From Thermoflavimicrobium dichotomicum (GTDB lineage Bacteria > Bacillota > Bacilli > Thermoactinomycetales > Thermoactinomycetaceae), in NCBI RefSeq assembly GCF_900114055.1, contig NZ_FORR01000008.1, positions 62,001 through 126,000 of the forward strand: a stretch of 64,000 bases of DNA, read 5' to 3'. Under the pieces are notes generated by a model. It ran no database searches, was not told the DNA's origin, and saw nothing but the letters and a program-made list of their open reading frames with translations. The translations under genes and the position numbers were made by a program. Positions 16,108 to 25,976 of the stretch are shown here, in pieces (positions within the stretch are counted from its first letter, which is position 1; each line of letters starts with the position of its first letter).

Positions 16108-16812
16108 ATGAGTGATGTATGGAGCATTTCCTATGGTGAACTGGCTTTGCGTCTCGTTGTAGCAGCGGTCTTGGGAGGAATTGTTGGATGGGAGAGAGAG
16201 TTAAACAACTCTCCCGCTGGCTTTCGTACGCATATATTGGTTAGTGTAGGTTCCGCACTTATTATGTTGATTTCTATCTATGGCTTTTCTGAATTCATGC
16301 AAGAGCCGCGTGTAACGTTTGATCCTGGAAGAATTAGTGCCCAAGTGGTAAGTGGGATTGGTTTTTTGGGTGCGGGTACGATTTTGCGTCAAGGTGTAAC
16401 GGTGAGCGGACTGACGACTGCTGCATCCTTATGGGTAGTGGCAGGGATTGGTTTGGCAGTAGGAACAGGATTCATGTTTGCAGCAGTATTGACGACAATG
16501 ATCGCCCTGATCAGCTTGGAGCTGCTGAATCGGATTGAAACAGGGATGTTAAAAAAGCGTTCTTTGTGTGTGATTCATGTCACCGTGATTGATGAGCCAG
16601 GGAAGTTGGGGGAGCTTGCTTCCTGCATCGCTGAGCAAGGAGGAAATGTAAGAAGGGTCAAAATAGAAGAGAGAGACAAGGATGTGGCAGAAGAGTTAGA
16701 CATTACTTTTATGGTTCGTTTATCTGAACGGATGGCGATCGCGGAGTTATTAGATCAGATTCGTCAAATTCGTGGAGTGAAAAAAGTTCGTTCTGAAGGG
16801 TATGAGAGATAA
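16108..16812 (+). CDS. MgtC/SapB-family membrane protein
   Basis: From ATG 16108 the product is 234 residues; a GTG at 16099 is possible, but the AGGTAGGTG site fits the ATG. Helices occupy about residues 8-150. Family motifs are GGIVGWERE near residue 20, PAGFRTHILVSVGSALIM, and SGIGFLGAGTIL with LTTAASLWVVAGIGLAVG. The C-terminal third (about 152-234) is a soluble ACT-like domain (VIDEPGKLGELASCIAEQGG). MgtC proteins affect magnesium homeostasis and, in some pathogens, ATP synthase; the role of environmental homologues is not settled. It ends about 45 bases before the ctsR promoter. Confidence 0.85.
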   Translation: MSDVWSISYGELALRLVVAAVLGGIVGWERELNNSPAGFRTHILVSVGSALIMLISIYGFSEFMQEPRVTFDPGRISAQVVSGIGFLGAGTILRQGVTVSGLTTAASLWVVAGIGLAVGTGFMFAAVLTTMIALISLELLNRIETGMLKKRSLCVIHVTVIDEPGKLGELASCIAEQGGNVRRVKIEERDKDVAEELDITFMVRLSERMAIAELLDQIRQIRGVKKVRSEGYER

Positions 16813-16855
16813 GTATAAAGCAGAAAGGAAGGCGAAAAAATAATAAGAAAACGAC

Positions 16856-16884
16856 TTGGCAAAAAAGTAAGTGTCGTTTATAAT
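16856..16884 (+). promoter_or_regulatory. Sigma-A promoter of the ctsR operon
   Basis: TTGGCA and TATAAT are separated by exactly 17 bases. The -10 box ends 10 bases before the CtsR operator. Confidence 0.8.
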
Positions 16885-16894
16885 AAAGTCAGAA

Positions 16895-16911
16895 GGTCAA
16901 AGATAGTCAAA
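16895..16911 (+). promoter_or_regulatory. ctsR: CtsR operator
   Basis: GGTCAAA-GAT-AGTCAAA is a perfect direct repeat with a three-base spacer, matching the known CtsR heptad consensus. It overlaps the transcription start zone, 21 bases before the ctsR start codon, so CtsR should repress its own operon until heat shock. Confidence 0.9.
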
Positions 16912-16931
16912 GTCAGCAGGAGGAATGTCCG

Positions 16932-17405
16932 ATGAGTAGCATTTCGGACATCATTGAGCTTTATCTGAAACGAATTTTAAAAGAGAGTGATACGGGTGTA
17001 ATAGAGATTAAACGAAGTGAATTGGCTGATATTTTTCAGTGTGTTCCTTCTCAGATCAATTATGTCATCAGCACTCGTTTTACCCTTGAAAAGGGATATA
17101 TTGTGGAAAGCAAAAGGGGGGGCGGGGGCTTTATACGAATCAAAAAAGTCCCGCTAAAACCTCATCAGGCAAATGATTACGACAATTTGTTGGAGCAAAT
17201 CGGTCACTCGATTTCACAGATGGCAGCGGAGCATATGATCAGTCGGCTCGTTGAAAACAAGTTGATGACGGAACGTGAAGCAGCATTAATGCGTCATCTC
17301 ATTTCAAGAGAAACTTTACAGCTTCCCATTCCCTTTCGTGACCAACTGCGGGCACGAATGATGCGAATGATGGTCACGATTTTATTTGCTAATAAAGGAG
17401 AGTGA
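16932..17405 (+). CDS. ctsR: CtsR, class III heat-shock repressor
   Basis: The 157-residue protein is a full-length CtsR. It has an N-terminal helix-turn-helix (about 1-60; SELADIFQCVPSQINYVIST), then the winged loop ESKRGGGGFIRI with the Gly-rich temperature-sensing wing, and a C-terminal helical dimer and McsB-binding domain. CtsR represses clp genes and is removed on heat stress by McsA/McsB/ClpCP. It is the first gene of the ctsR-mcsA-mcsB-clpC operon; its own operator lies just upstream, so it is self-repressing. The next gene follows after six bases. Confidence 0.95.
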   Translation: MSSISDIIELYLKRILKESDTGVIEIKRSELADIFQCVPSQINYVISTRFTLEKGYIVESKRGGGGFIRIKKVPLKPHQANDYDNLLEQIGHSISQMAAEHMISRLVENKLMTEREAALMRHLISRETLQLPIPFRDQLRARMMRMMVTILFANKGE

Positions 17406-17411
17406 CACCCT

Positions 17412-17933
17412 ATGCTCTGTCCAGAATGCGGAAAACGCCCAGCAACCATTCATTACACCAAAATTATCAACGGCAATAAAACAGAGCAGTATTTATGTGA
17501 AGTATGTGCTCATGAAAAGGGAGATGTACCAACTTTTGAGAATGGTTTTTCATTCCAAAAATTATTATCGAGCTTTTTGAACTTTGAGCCATCTTTTTCC
17601 GAACATGAAAGCCGGGCAACGGTGAAGCACCAAACTTTACGTTGCCCCACCTGTGGCATGACTTATAACCAATTTGGCAAGTTTGGCCGATTTGGTTGCA
17701 GTGACTGTTACTATACATTCCGTACCCATCTGGAGCCGATGCTGAGACGTATTCATGGTCACACTACACATCGGGGCAAAATTCCGGAACGGACCAAGGG
17801 GGCTTTAAAAATCCGGCGCAAGCTTGAGCTGTTGAAAGAGGAACTGGCGCGCAAAGTTCAGGCAGAAGAATTTGAAGAGGCAGCAAAGATTCGAGATCAA
17901 ATTCGCGCATTGCAAGAACAACTCGAACAGTGA
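17412..17933 (+). CDS. mcsA: McsA, adaptor and activator of McsB
   Basis: The 173-residue protein carries four CxxC pairs (LCPECGK, LCEVCAH, RCPTCGM, GCSDCYY) in its first 105 residues, consistent with zinc binding. A UVR motif follows at the C-terminus (KEELARKVQAEEFEEAAKIR). McsA stimulates the arginine kinase McsB and helps release CtsR from DNA. It lies between ctsR (6-base gap) and mcsB (13-base gap) in the heat-shock operon. Length and motifs agree with Bacillus McsA. Confidence 0.93.
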   Translation: MLCPECGKRPATIHYTKIINGNKTEQYLCEVCAHEKGDVPTFENGFSFQKLLSSFLNFEPSFSEHESRATVKHQTLRCPTCGMTYNQFGKFGRFGCSDCYYTFRTHLEPMLRRIHGHTTHRGKIPERTKGALKIRRKLELLKEELARKVQAEEFEEAAKIRDQIRALQEQLEQ

Positions 17934-17946
17934 GGGAGGGAGATTG

Positions 17947-19029
17947 ATGTCACTCCAACATTTTATAAAAAATGCGATTAGTGAATGGATGCGGGTAAAA
18001 GGTCCTCAATCGGATATTGTCTTTTCAAGCAGGGTTCGGATTGCCCGGAATTTGGCCGGTCTCCCATTTCCGACATTGAGTACGTCTTCCCAGGCAGAAG
18101 AAGTTGTACGAATGGTATACGAGGCATGGCAAAAAGATTCTGATCTTCCATTCCTCAAAAAAGCTGCGTTTATTCGCATGAGTGATTTAACTCCACTGGA
18201 AAAACGGGTATTAGTAGAAAAACACCTAATCAGTCCTCAGTTAGCAGAAGAGTCTCCGCATGGTGCAGTGTTGTTAAGCCAGGATGAAGCCATTAGCATT
18301 ATGATCAATGAAGAGGATCATATTCGGATTCAATGCCTCTTTCCCGGATTGCAGCTGGAAAAAGCATGGGAAATGGCAAGTCATTTGGATGATTGGCTGG
18401 AAAAACATTTTACTTTCGCTTTTGATGACCAGTGCGGATATTTGACCAGTTGCCCGACCAATCTAGGGACTGGCATTCGTGCTTCTGTCATGGTTCATTT
18501 ACCGGCTTTGGCGATGATCCAACAGCTTCCACGTCTGTTGCCAGTTATTACACAAGTGGGATTAGCAGTACGTGGAATTTATGGTGAAGGAAGTGAAGCA
18601 TTAGGACAGTTGTACCAGATTTCCAACCAAGTGACACTGGGGCAGTCAGAAGAGGAGATTATTGACAAGTTACAAGGAGTCGTACGGCAGATTATTGAGC
18701 ATGAACTGGATGCCCGAAGAAGAATTTTGCACCAATCTGCGCTTGAACTGGAAGATCGTGTCTATCGTTCTTATGGCATCTTGGCCCATTCTCGGGTGAT
18801 TGACTCGAAAGAGGCGATGCAAAGATTATCTGATGTACGTTTAGGGGTAGACTTGAATTTGATCAAAGAAGTTTCAGCCAGTGTGATGAATGAATTAATG
18901 GTCATGATTCAACCCGGTTTCTTACAGCAGTATGCAGGTCAACGTTTAGATCCTGAAGAACGGGATGTCCGTCGAGCCAAGTTGATTAGGGAAAGATTAT
19001 TGATGGAAAATAATAATCCATCTGAGTGA
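17947..19029 (+). CDS. mcsB: McsB, protein arginine kinase
   Basis: The open frame extends upstream into mcsA, but ATG 17947 follows a GAGGGAGGGAG ribosome site and yields 360 residues, the usual size. The phosphagen-kinase features are present: SSRVRIARNL near residues 27-36 (phosphate binding), the catalytic Cys in LTSCPTNLGTG (C169) and the C-terminal RRA region. McsB phosphorylates arginines on client proteins, marking them for the ClpCP protease, and inactivates CtsR. It is encoded between mcsA and clpC. Confidence 0.93.
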   Translation: MSLQHFIKNAISEWMRVKGPQSDIVFSSRVRIARNLAGLPFPTLSTSSQAEEVVRMVYEAWQKDSDLPFLKKAAFIRMSDLTPLEKRVLVEKHLISPQLAEESPHGAVLLSQDEAISIMINEEDHIRIQCLFPGLQLEKAWEMASHLDDWLEKHFTFAFDDQCGYLTSCPTNLGTGIRASVMVHLPALAMIQQLPRLLPVITQVGLAVRGIYGEGSEALGQLYQISNQVTLGQSEEEIIDKLQGVVRQIIEHELDARRRILHQSALELEDRVYRSYGILAHSRVIDSKEAMQRLSDVRLGVDLNLIKEVSASVMNELMVMIQPGFLQQYAGQRLDPEERDVRRAKLIRERLLMENNNPSE

Positions 19030-19041
19030 GGTGTAAAAACG

Positions 19042-21480
19042 ATGTTATTTGGTCGATTTACAGAGCGCGCCCAAAAAGTGTTGGCACTGGCTCAAGAAGA
19101 AGCTGTTCGGTTAGGGCATAACAGCATTGGCACAGAGCATATTTTGTTGGGTTTGGTGCGTGAAGGAGAAGGGATCGCAGCAAAAGCTTTAATTGCACTG
19201 GGACTGGGCTTGGAAAAGATCCAGAAAGAAGTGGAAACACTCATTGGCAGAGGTTCAGCGCAAACGAGTAATATTGGCTATACACCCCGAGCTAAAAAGG
19301 TGATTGAGCTTTCGATGGATGAAGCACGAAAATTGGGTCATACCTATGTGGGTACTGAACATATTCTTTTAGGGTTAATTCGCGAAGGGGAAGGAGTAGC
19401 TGCCCGGGTTTTGAACAATTTGGGAGTCAGTCTCAATAAAGCCCGACAACAAGTGTTGCAGCTTCTGGGAAGCAGTGAGTTGACAGGCGGGCATCAGGGG
19501 GCTACTGCACATGCGAATACACCTACCTTGGACAGCTTGGCTCGTGATTTGACGCAAGCAGCTCGTGATGGGAATCTCGACCCCGTTATTGGACGCAGTA
19601 AGGAAATCGAACGGGTGATTCAGGTTTTATCACGGAGAACCAAAAATAACCCTGTATTAATTGGGGAGCCTGGTGTAGGGAAAACGGCGGTTGCCGAAGG
19701 ATTGGCACAACGCATTGTAGATGGAGAAATTCCAGAAACATTGCGTGGTAAACGCGTGATGACCTTAGATATGGGAACCGTTGTTGCTGGAACCAAGTAT
19801 CGGGGAGAATTCGAGGATCGTCTGAAGAAAATTATGGATGAAATTCGGCAAGCCGGGAATATTATTTTATTTATTGATGAATTGCATACCTTGATCGGGG
19901 CAGGGGGCGCTGAAGGAGCCATTGATGCTTCGAATATTCTAAAACCAGCTCTTGCACGCGGTGAGCTTCAATGTATTGGAGCTACCACACTGGATGAGTA
20001 TCGAAAATATATCGAAAAAGATGCAGCACTGGAACGCCGTTTTCAGCCAATTATGGTAGATGAACCTACCACTGAGGAAGCAATCCAAATCCTGGAGGGC
20101 CTAAGAGATCGTTATGAAGCCCATCATCGTGTCAAAATCACGGATGAAGCCATTGAGCAAGCAGTAAAACTGTCTGATCGTTATATTACGGATCGTTATT
20201 TACCGGATAAAGCGATCGACTTGATCGATGAGGCAGCATCCAAAGTTCGTTTGTCTTCTTACACGGTTCCACCTGAGCTTAAAAAGTTGGAGCAGGAATT
20301 GGAAGAAGTCAAAAAGGAGAAGGATGCGGCTGTACAAAGTCAAGAGTTTGAAAAAGCAGCAGCTTTAAGAGACCGCGAGCAAAAGTTGCGTGAAAAACTG
20401 GAGATTACCCGGAATCATTGGAAACAGGCACAAGGAAAAACAGATTCGGAAGTAACTGCAGAAGATATTGCACAAGTAGTTGCGAGCTGGACCGGTATTC
20501 CAGTTAATAAGCTGGCACAGGAAGAATCAGAGCGTTTGTTGAAATTGGAAAGCATTTTGCATAATCGCGTGATTGGTCAAGAAGAAGCTGTCAAGTCCGT
20601 ATCTCGTGCGATTCGTCGGGCACGGGCTGGATTAAAAGATCCGAAGCGTCCCATCGGTTCATTTATCTTCCTGGGACCTACGGGTGTAGGTAAAACGGAA
20701 TTGGCACGAGCCTTGGCTGAAGCCATGTTTGGTGATGAAGATGCGATGATTCGCATCGATATGTCCGAATATATGGAGAAGCATGCAACAAGCCGTTTAA
20801 TTGGGTCTCCTCCCGGATATGTGGGTTATGAAGAAGGAGGACAGTTAACGGAGAAAGTACGTCGCAAACCATACTCGGTTGTATTGTTTGATGAGATTGA
20901 AAAAGCCCATCCAGAAGTCTTTAACATTCTTTTGCAAGTACTGGAGGATGGCCGCCTGACGGATGGAAAAGGACGTACTGTCGATTTCCGTAATACGATT
21001 ATTATCATGACTTCCAATATCGGGGCACATGCGATTCGCAAGAATGCACGTCTGGGCTTCACACATTCTCAAACAAGTGAAGATGATTATGAGAATATGA
21101 AACGGAATGTGATGGAAGAATTAAAGAAAAACTTCCGTCCCGAGTTTTTAAATCGTATTGATGATGTGATTGTGTTCCATGCGTTAAAAGAGGAACATCT
21201 TCAAGAAATTGTTTCACTTATGGCTGAACAACTGCGCAAACGCCTCTTGGAGCAGGATATTGACTTTACCTTGACAGATGCGGCCAAAAAACATTTGGCC
21301 AAAGAGGGATTTGACCCAACGTATGGAGCAAGACCGCTAAGAAGAGCGATTCAAAAGCATATTGAAGATCGACTTTCGGAAGAATTATTACGTGGCAATA
21401 TTGCACGAGGTGATCGTGTCATTATCGATGTAAAAGATAAACAACTGACAGTGGAAAAAGCAAACCATGCTCACTTGTAA
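19042..21480 (+). CDS. clpC: ClpC, AAA+ unfoldase of the ClpCP protease
   Basis: The 812-residue HSP100 protein has the double Clp N-domain (residues 1-145), a first AAA+ module with Walker A GEPGVGKT (208-215) and Walker B ILFIDELH, a middle domain with a UVR motif ([13 protein letters not shown], about 434-446), and a second AAA+ module with GPTGVGKT (545-552) and the D2-small domain. ClpC unfolds arginine-phosphorylated and adaptor-delivered proteins and feeds them to ClpP. It is the last gene of the CtsR-controlled operon and is followed at once by a strong terminator. Confidence 0.95.
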   Translation: MLFGRFTERAQKVLALAQEEAVRLGHNSIGTEHILLGLVREGEGIAAKALIALGLGLEKIQKEVETLIGRGSAQTSNIGYTPRAKKVIELSMDEARKLGHTYVGTEHILLGLIREGEGVAARVLNNLGVSLNKARQQVLQLLGSSELTGGHQGATAHANTPTLDSLARDLTQAARDGNLDPVIGRSKEIERVIQVLSRRTKNNPVLIGEPGVGKTAVAEGLAQRIVDGEIPETLRGKRVMTLDMGTVVAGTKYRGEFEDRLKKIMDEIRQAGNIILFIDELHTLIGAGGAEGAIDASNILKPALARGELQCIGATTLDEYRKYIEKDAALERRFQPIMVDEPTTEEAIQILEGLRDRYEAHHRVKITDEAIEQAVKLSDRYITDRYLPDKAIDLIDEAASKVRLSSYTVPPELKKLEQELEEVKKEKDAAVQSQEFEKAAALRDREQKLREKLEITRNHWKQAQGKTDSEVTAEDIAQVVASWTGIPVNKLAQEESERLLKLESILHNRVIGQEEAVKSVSRAIRRARAGLKDPKRPIGSFIFLGPTGVGKTELARALAEAMFGDEDAMIRIDMSEYMEKHATSRLIGSPPGYVGYEEGGQLTEKVRRKPYSVVLFDEIEKAHPEVFNILLQVLEDGRLTDGKGRTVDFRNTIIIMTSNIGAHAIRKNARLGFTHSQTSEDDYENMKRNVMEELKKNFRPEFLNRIDDVIVFHALKEEHLQEIVSLMAEQLRKRLLEQDIDFTLTDAAKKHLAKEGFDPTYGARPLRRAIQKHIEDRLSEELLRGNIARGDRVIIDVKDKQLTVEKANHAHL

Positions 21481-21510
21481 TCAGTAACACCGCTTCGAAA
21501 GAACGAGTAG

Positions 21511-21547
21511 CCTAGCACCTATTGAAAGATAGATGCTAGGTTTTTTT
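21511..21547 (+). terminator. Terminator of the ctsR-clpC operon
   Basis: CCTAGCA pairs with TGCTAGG, extended by inner CTAT/ATAG pairing, and is followed by seven T. The remaining part of the 362-base gap up to radA is A/T-rich; it has a TATAAT at 21802-21807 that may be the -10 box for radA. Confidence 0.85.
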
Positions 21548-21842
21548 CTTTGACAGGTCTTGCATTGATTTTGACAAAAATAGGGCAATATAAGTTTTGT
21601 TAGAAGTCAAGTAAAAAAGAAGAAACATGCAGAAACAACCGTTTCTCTTTTCTTTTTGCCCAAGAAACAGCTTCGTCTAATTATATAATATATATAAAAT
21701 AACTTTATATGAAATGGATTCCTTAACATGATTATGATCAAGTCAATCTTTTAGCATTCATTCTGAAATTTTCCTTTTTAGATGTTTTTTTATTTGTTTG
21801 ATATAATTTGTCTGGAACTTTTTTTGGAATCGAGGATGAACC

Positions 21843-23216
21843 GTGGCGAAAATGAAAAGTAAGTTTGTATGCCAAGAATGTGGATATGAATCTCCAAAAT
21901 GGATGGGTCGCTGTCCTGGGTGCCAAAGCTGGAATACCATGGTGGAAGAACGGGATGTCTCGGCTAGCAAAATGCCCATGGTAGGAATCAAGAGTAGAAG
22001 TCAGCGTGAAAAAGCGACACCGATCACAAAGGTGGGTAAACTGGAAGAACCACGTGCTGATACAGGGATTAAAGAGTTGAATCGTGTACTTGGTGGAGGT
22101 CTGGTCCCTGGCTCCTTAATTTTGGTCGGAGGCGATCCAGGGATCGGTAAGTCGACGCTTTTATTACAAGCCACTTATCAATTGGCTAAACGAGGTATGC
22201 AAGTTTTATATGTTTCTGGTGAAGAATCCATTGAGCAAATTCGTCTTCGAGCAGAGCGGTTAGGGGCTTTGCATGATAATGTAATAGTAGCATCTGAAAC
22301 GGATTTGATTGCAATCGAATCATTAATTGAAGAAACGAAGCCAAAATTGGTGATCATTGATTCAATCCAAACCATGTTTCATCCAGAAGTCACCTCCGCA
22401 CCGGGCTCTGTTTCGCAAGTGCGAGAGTGTACAGGGCAAATCATGCGGTTTGCGAAAGATTGGGGAGTTGCTATTATTATTGTAGGACATGTAACGAAAG
22501 CTGGAGCGATTGCAGGACCAAGAATGCTGGAACATATGGTTGATTCTGTTCTTTATTTTGAAGGTGAACGCCATCATACGTATCGAGTGCTTCGAGCTGT
22601 TAAAAACCGCTTCGGTTCAACGAACGAAATTGGTGTTTTCGAGATGAAAGAATCGGGATTGGTGGAAGTTGAAAATCCATCAGAAATGTTCTTATCAGGG
22701 AGACCCGTTGGGGTGCCTGGTACTGCTGTGGCAGCAAGTATAGAAGGAACTAGGCCTGTACTTGTGGAATTACAGGCATTAGTTGCTCCTACGACCTTTG
22801 TCACACCGAAACGCATGGCAACTGGAGTGGATCATCATCGCGTCACCATGATTATGGCTGTATTGGAGAAGCGATTGGGTTTCTTCTTGCAAAATCAGGA
22901 TGCTTATCTAAATGTAGTCGGAGGCGTTCGTTTGGATGAGCCTGCAGTCGATTTAGCGATGGCAGTGAGTCTGGTTTCCAGCTTTCGGGATCAGCCGACG
23001 GAAGCACACGACCTGTTTATTGGAGAAGTGGGCTTAACAGGCGAAGTTCGTGCCGTATCTCGTGTAGAACAACGAGTCGCAGAAGCATATAATTTGGGGT
23101 TTAAGCGAGTGATTCTGCCAATAAAAAATCTTCGCGGATGGACACCGCCTAAAGAAATCGAGCTGATCGGTGTGGGGACTTTGGGAGAAGCATTAGAAGT
23201 GGCGTTAGGAGGGTAG
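21843..23216 (+). CDS. radA: RadA/Sms DNA repair helicase
   Basis: The 457-residue protein starts at GTG 21843. It has an N-terminal zinc finger ([18 protein letters not shown]), a RecA-like ATPase core with Walker [10 protein letters not shown] (from residue 97), the RadA-specific KNRFG motif, and a C-terminal Lon-protease-like domain (about 290-455; [14 protein letters not shown]). RadA promotes branch migration in recombination and repair of DNA breaks. It is the first gene of the radA-disA unit, and disA follows after four bases. This linkage is conserved in Bacillales. Confidence 0.95.
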   Translation: MAKMKSKFVCQECGYESPKWMGRCPGCQSWNTMVEERDVSASKMPMVGIKSRSQREKATPITKVGKLEEPRADTGIKELNRVLGGGLVPGSLILVGGDPGIGKSTLLLQATYQLAKRGMQVLYVSGEESIEQIRLRAERLGALHDNVIVASETDLIAIESLIEETKPKLVIIDSIQTMFHPEVTSAPGSVSQVRECTGQIMRFAKDWGVAIIIVGHVTKAGAIAGPRMLEHMVDSVLYFEGERHHTYRVLRAVKNRFGSTNEIGVFEMKESGLVEVENPSEMFLSGRPVGVPGTAVAASIEGTRPVLVELQALVAPTTFVTPKRMATGVDHHRVTMIMAVLEKRLGFFLQNQDAYLNVVGGVRLDEPAVDLAMAVSLVSSFRDQPTEAHDLFIGEVGLTGEVRAVSRVEQRVAEAYNLGFKRVILPIKNLRGWTPPKEIELIGVGTLGEALEVALGG

Positions 23217-23220
23217 ATCT

Positions 23221-24288
23221 GTGAGAGATGAAGATCAAATGAGTGAAATCTTGCGCCTGACTGCTCCCGGAACCCCGCTGCGCGAAGGATTGGATAATGT
23301 ATTAGGAGCGAAGACGGGCGCATTGATTGTCATCGGTTATGATGAAAGTGTTCGTGAAATTGTCGATGGTGGTTTTCATATTGATAGCCCTTTTACAGCA
23401 GCCAGTTTATATGAGTTGGCAAAAATGGATGGGGCGATTATTTTAAGTAATGACGGGAAAAGAATATTATATGCAAATGCCCAACTCGTTCCTAACTCTT
23501 CGATTCCTTCTACGGAAACAGGGATTCGCCATCGGACAGCTCAAAGGACAGCGAAACAGACCGGAAAATTGGTTGTTTCGATTTCGCAACGCCGGAATAC
23601 CATCACTTTGTATAAAGGGAATACACGCTATTCTTTGCAAGATATTGGTGTCATTTTGACGAAGGCTAACCAGGCGATCCAAACCTTGGAGAAATATAAA
23701 TCTGTACTCGATCAAGCGACCACAAATTTAAGTGCTTTGGAATTTGAAGAATTGGTCACATTAAGCGAAGTTGCTATGGTTTTGCAACGAATTGAAATGG
23801 TTTTGAGGATCAAACGGGAAATTCAAAGCTATATCAATGAATTGGGAACAGAAGGCCGTTTGATTCGAATGCAGTTGGAAGAATTAGTGAATGATGTAGA
23901 GGAAGAAGCATATTTACTTATTAAAGATTATGTGAATGACCTGGGTTGTCCAACACCTCATGAAGTTTTGGCCGAGCTGCAGAAATTATCAGCAGATGAT
24001 TTATTGGAACATATGCACCTGGTACGGATTTTAGGTTATGTGGGCAATATAAATATCAATGAAGAATCTGTTGCGCCTCGTGGCTATCGAATTTTGAGCA
24101 AAATTCCTCGCTTACCTGCAAATATTATTCACAAATTAATTTTACGCTTTGAAACGCTACCGCGCATTATGACCGCGACCATTGAGGAACTGGATGAAGT
24201 AGAGGGAATTGGAGATGTCCGTGCCCGTGCGATTAAAGAAGGGTTGAAGCGAATTCAGGAACAGGTCTTTATTGACAGACATATCTAA
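23221..24288 (+). CDS. disA: DisA, DNA-integrity scanning diadenylate cyclase
   Basis: The 355-residue protein starts at GTG 23221. The DAC domain carries the catalytic DGA (residues 70-72) and the RHR motif (103-105). A helical linker (about 150-285) follows, and a C-terminal helix-hairpin-helix domain ([17 protein letters not shown]) binds branched DNA. DisA makes c-di-AMP from two ATP, pauses at DNA damage and delays sporulation. It is coupled to radA, which is known to interact with it. Catalytic residues are intact. Confidence 0.95.
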   Translation: MRDEDQMSEILRLTAPGTPLREGLDNVLGAKTGALIVIGYDESVREIVDGGFHIDSPFTAASLYELAKMDGAIILSNDGKRILYANAQLVPNSSIPSTETGIRHRTAQRTAKQTGKLVVSISQRRNTITLYKGNTRYSLQDIGVILTKANQAIQTLEKYKSVLDQATTNLSALEFEELVTLSEVAMVLQRIEMVLRIKREIQSYINELGTEGRLIRMQLEELVNDVEEEAYLLIKDYVNDLGCPTPHEVLAELQKLSADDLLEHMHLVRILGYVGNININEESVAPRGYRILSKIPRLPANIIHKLILRFETLPRIMTATIEELDEVEGIGDVRARAIKEGLKRIQEQVFIDRHI

Positions 24289-24399
24289 ATAACCTAGAAT
24301 GAATGAAACTACACATATAAAAAGAAAATGGTTTTATGGGCGAAGGAGGGGGCGTTAGCCGCCTAAGCGGTACTTGATCAATTTAGGAGGTTCCCTTTT

Positions 24400-25080
24400 A
24401 TGTTTGCGAGAGCATTACCGAGTTTTTTTACCGTTGGGAACTTATTTCTCGGTATTATAGCGATTTTATTTGCGTTTCAGGGGCACTGGGAATACGCAGC
24501 AATGATGGTCATTATCGGTATGTTATTGGATGGTTTGGACGGACGAGTAGCCCGGATGTTGAATACGCAAAGTGAATTTGGTAAAGAGTTGGACTCATTA
24601 TCAGATGTTATTTCTTTTGGTGTGGCTCCTGCCGTTATTATGTATGTATCTGCCTTCAAAACGACTGGTATTGAGGGATGGATCGTTACAGCTATATTTC
24701 CGATTTGTGGGGCTCTGCGTTTAGCCCGGTTTAATGTAAATCCGGGTGAACCCGGTTATTTTATTGGTTTGCCGATTACTGCGGCAGGTGGAATTCTAGC
24801 TACACTGGCTCTTTATAATCCTTATTTACAAAATGTCTATATTTCAATGGCAGCGATGCTCTTTTTGTCGTATTTGATGATTAGCCGGATTAAATATCCA
24901 GCTTTTAAAAAACAAGATGTTCCCAAGATCGTGTATATTTTAGTTCCAATCTTCATCATTGCGTTAGCCATTTCGGCTATTCTCTATCCGAAAGAATTGC
25001 CTAAAGTCATTTGTGTTCCACTTATTTTGTATGCTTTGTATGGAATCAAAAAAACTGTTGCAAGAAAACGACGTCGATAA
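24400..25080 (+). CDS. pssA: CDP-diacylglycerol-serine O-phosphatidyltransferase
   Basis: The 226-residue membrane protein has about seven hydrophobic helices. It carries the CDP-alcohol phosphotransferase motif D-G-(x)2-A-R-(x)8-G-(x)3-D-(x)3-D, seen as DGRVARMLNTQSEFGKELDS and SLSD. It makes phosphatidylserine, the precursor of phosphatidylethanolamine. The family also contains other CDP-alcohol transferases; PssA is the best fit by length and by IxPNxxTxxNxFxG-like start (LPSFFTVGNLFLG). An AGGAGG site precedes ATG 24400. Its place after disA is not the Bacillus subtilis arrangement. No decarboxylase gene (psd) is seen nearby. Confidence 0.85.
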   Translation: MFARALPSFFTVGNLFLGIIAILFAFQGHWEYAAMMVIIGMLLDGLDGRVARMLNTQSEFGKELDSLSDVISFGVAPAVIMYVSAFKTTGIEGWIVTAIFPICGALRLARFNVNPGEPGYFIGLPITAAGGILATLALYNPYLQNVYISMAAMLFLSYLMISRIKYPAFKKQDVPKIVYILVPIFIIALAISAILYPKELPKVICVPLILYALYGIKKTVARKRRR

Positions 25081-25120
25081 CAATCACAGTTTTGGACATA
25101 GATGTAAACAGCAAGACAAA

Positions 25121-25206
25121 ACAACCCAGTATCAGAGACTGCTGCAAAAACCTTTACCTATTTAAGCTGGTATTTTTGCAGTGTTCTCTATTCTGGGTTG
25201 TTTTTG
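25121..25206 (+). terminator. Long two-step hairpin terminator after pssA
   Basis: ACAACCCAG (25121-25129) pairs with CTGGGTTGT (25193-25201), and inside it GCTGCAAAAA faces TTTTTGCAGT. Five T follow. It is unusually long for a terminator and may also act for the opposite strand. The rest of the 251-base gap shows no gene. Confidence 0.65.
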
Positions 25207-25331
25207 TTAGGGTGGATGAAAATTTCCCGTTTTTTCAAAAACGCTTTTTCTATCGGAAAGAGGTTTCAAGTATAATGACAGTGGTTAGAAAAACACGGGA
25301 TAACCCCCTGGTTTTGAGCTAGCTTTCCTTC

Positions 25332-25730
25332 TTATCGCAGGTTAAAAATGCCTAAAGTGGACAGTTTATTTGCTTCCTGATTGATGACATCCGTTAAGTT
25401 AATTTCTAGCAAATTGCAAAGTGCAGCAAGATAAAACAAATTTTTTCCCATTTCTGCTTTGACTATATCCAGGCAGTGATCGCATAACTCGCCAGATAAA
25501 TGTGTTTTTAACTGTTTTTTCCAGAGTGAGAGAGAAGCATTTTGCGGAAAAAGCTGTCGTTCACCTTGTACTTTAATACACCCGCACTCGGTGATTGCTT
25601 TCATTAAAGCACGATTGACACGGGCATTTGATTCCTGAAATTTTGATGTCACATCTAAAAAACTACGGTGACGCAATAATAATTCTGAAACCTGTTGTTG
25701 AAAAGAAAGGACGTTATTATCCTCACTCAT
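25332..25730 (-). CDS. MazG-like helical protein with a Cys pair
   Basis: From the ATG at 25730, which follows AAAGAGGTG at good spacing, the product is 132 residues. The C-terminal half, with EMGKNLFYLAALCNLLEINL followed by a basic helix and LSTLGIFNLR, looks like the last helices of MazG-type nucleotide pyrophosphohydrolases. The metal-binding EExxD motif of active MazG enzymes is not evident, so activity is doubtful. Cys pairs occur at ECGC and LCDHC. It is transcribed alone, opposite to pssA and carD. I am confident it is a gene but not of its function. Confidence 0.5.
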   Translation of the reverse strand: MSEDNNVLSFQQQVSELLLRHRSFLDVTSKFQESNARVNRALMKAITECGCIKVQGERQLFPQNASLSLWKKQLKTHLSGELCDHCLDIVKAEMGKNLFYLAALCNLLEINLTDVINQEANKLSTLGIFNLR

Positions 25731-25871
25731 GGATTGCACCTCTTTTTCTAAAGAGATCATAGAAAAAAATGGATCGCATATTTTTTAGTTATATTCCTAT
25801 TATATCGGCTTGGGTTCTTAAGTGTCAATTTTTTGTCAAATTAGACAAGAGTTCGACAGATAGAAAAAGTG

Positions 25872-25943
25872 TTGACGTATTTCGTGGTAATGTGCTAATA
25901 TGTTTTTTTATTTATTGACAATATTTTTTCGTTGTGATATCTT
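25872..25943 (+). promoter_or_regulatory. Two candidate sigma-A promoters of carD
   Basis: The first is TTGACG (25872) with TAATAT (25896), 18-base spacing. The second is TTGACA (25915) with TATCTT (25938), 17-base spacing. Both point to the CarD gene, which has a GGAGGTG site just before its start. Confidence 0.6.
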
Positions 25944-25976
25944 GGAAAATAGAAATTTCCCCTGGAGGTGGCCATT

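Noticed and set aside
21631-21660. Second terminator after clpC (AGAAAC/GTTTCT with T-rich tail)
   Set aside because: The stem is only six A/T-rich base pairs and a stronger terminator lies 90 bases upstream.
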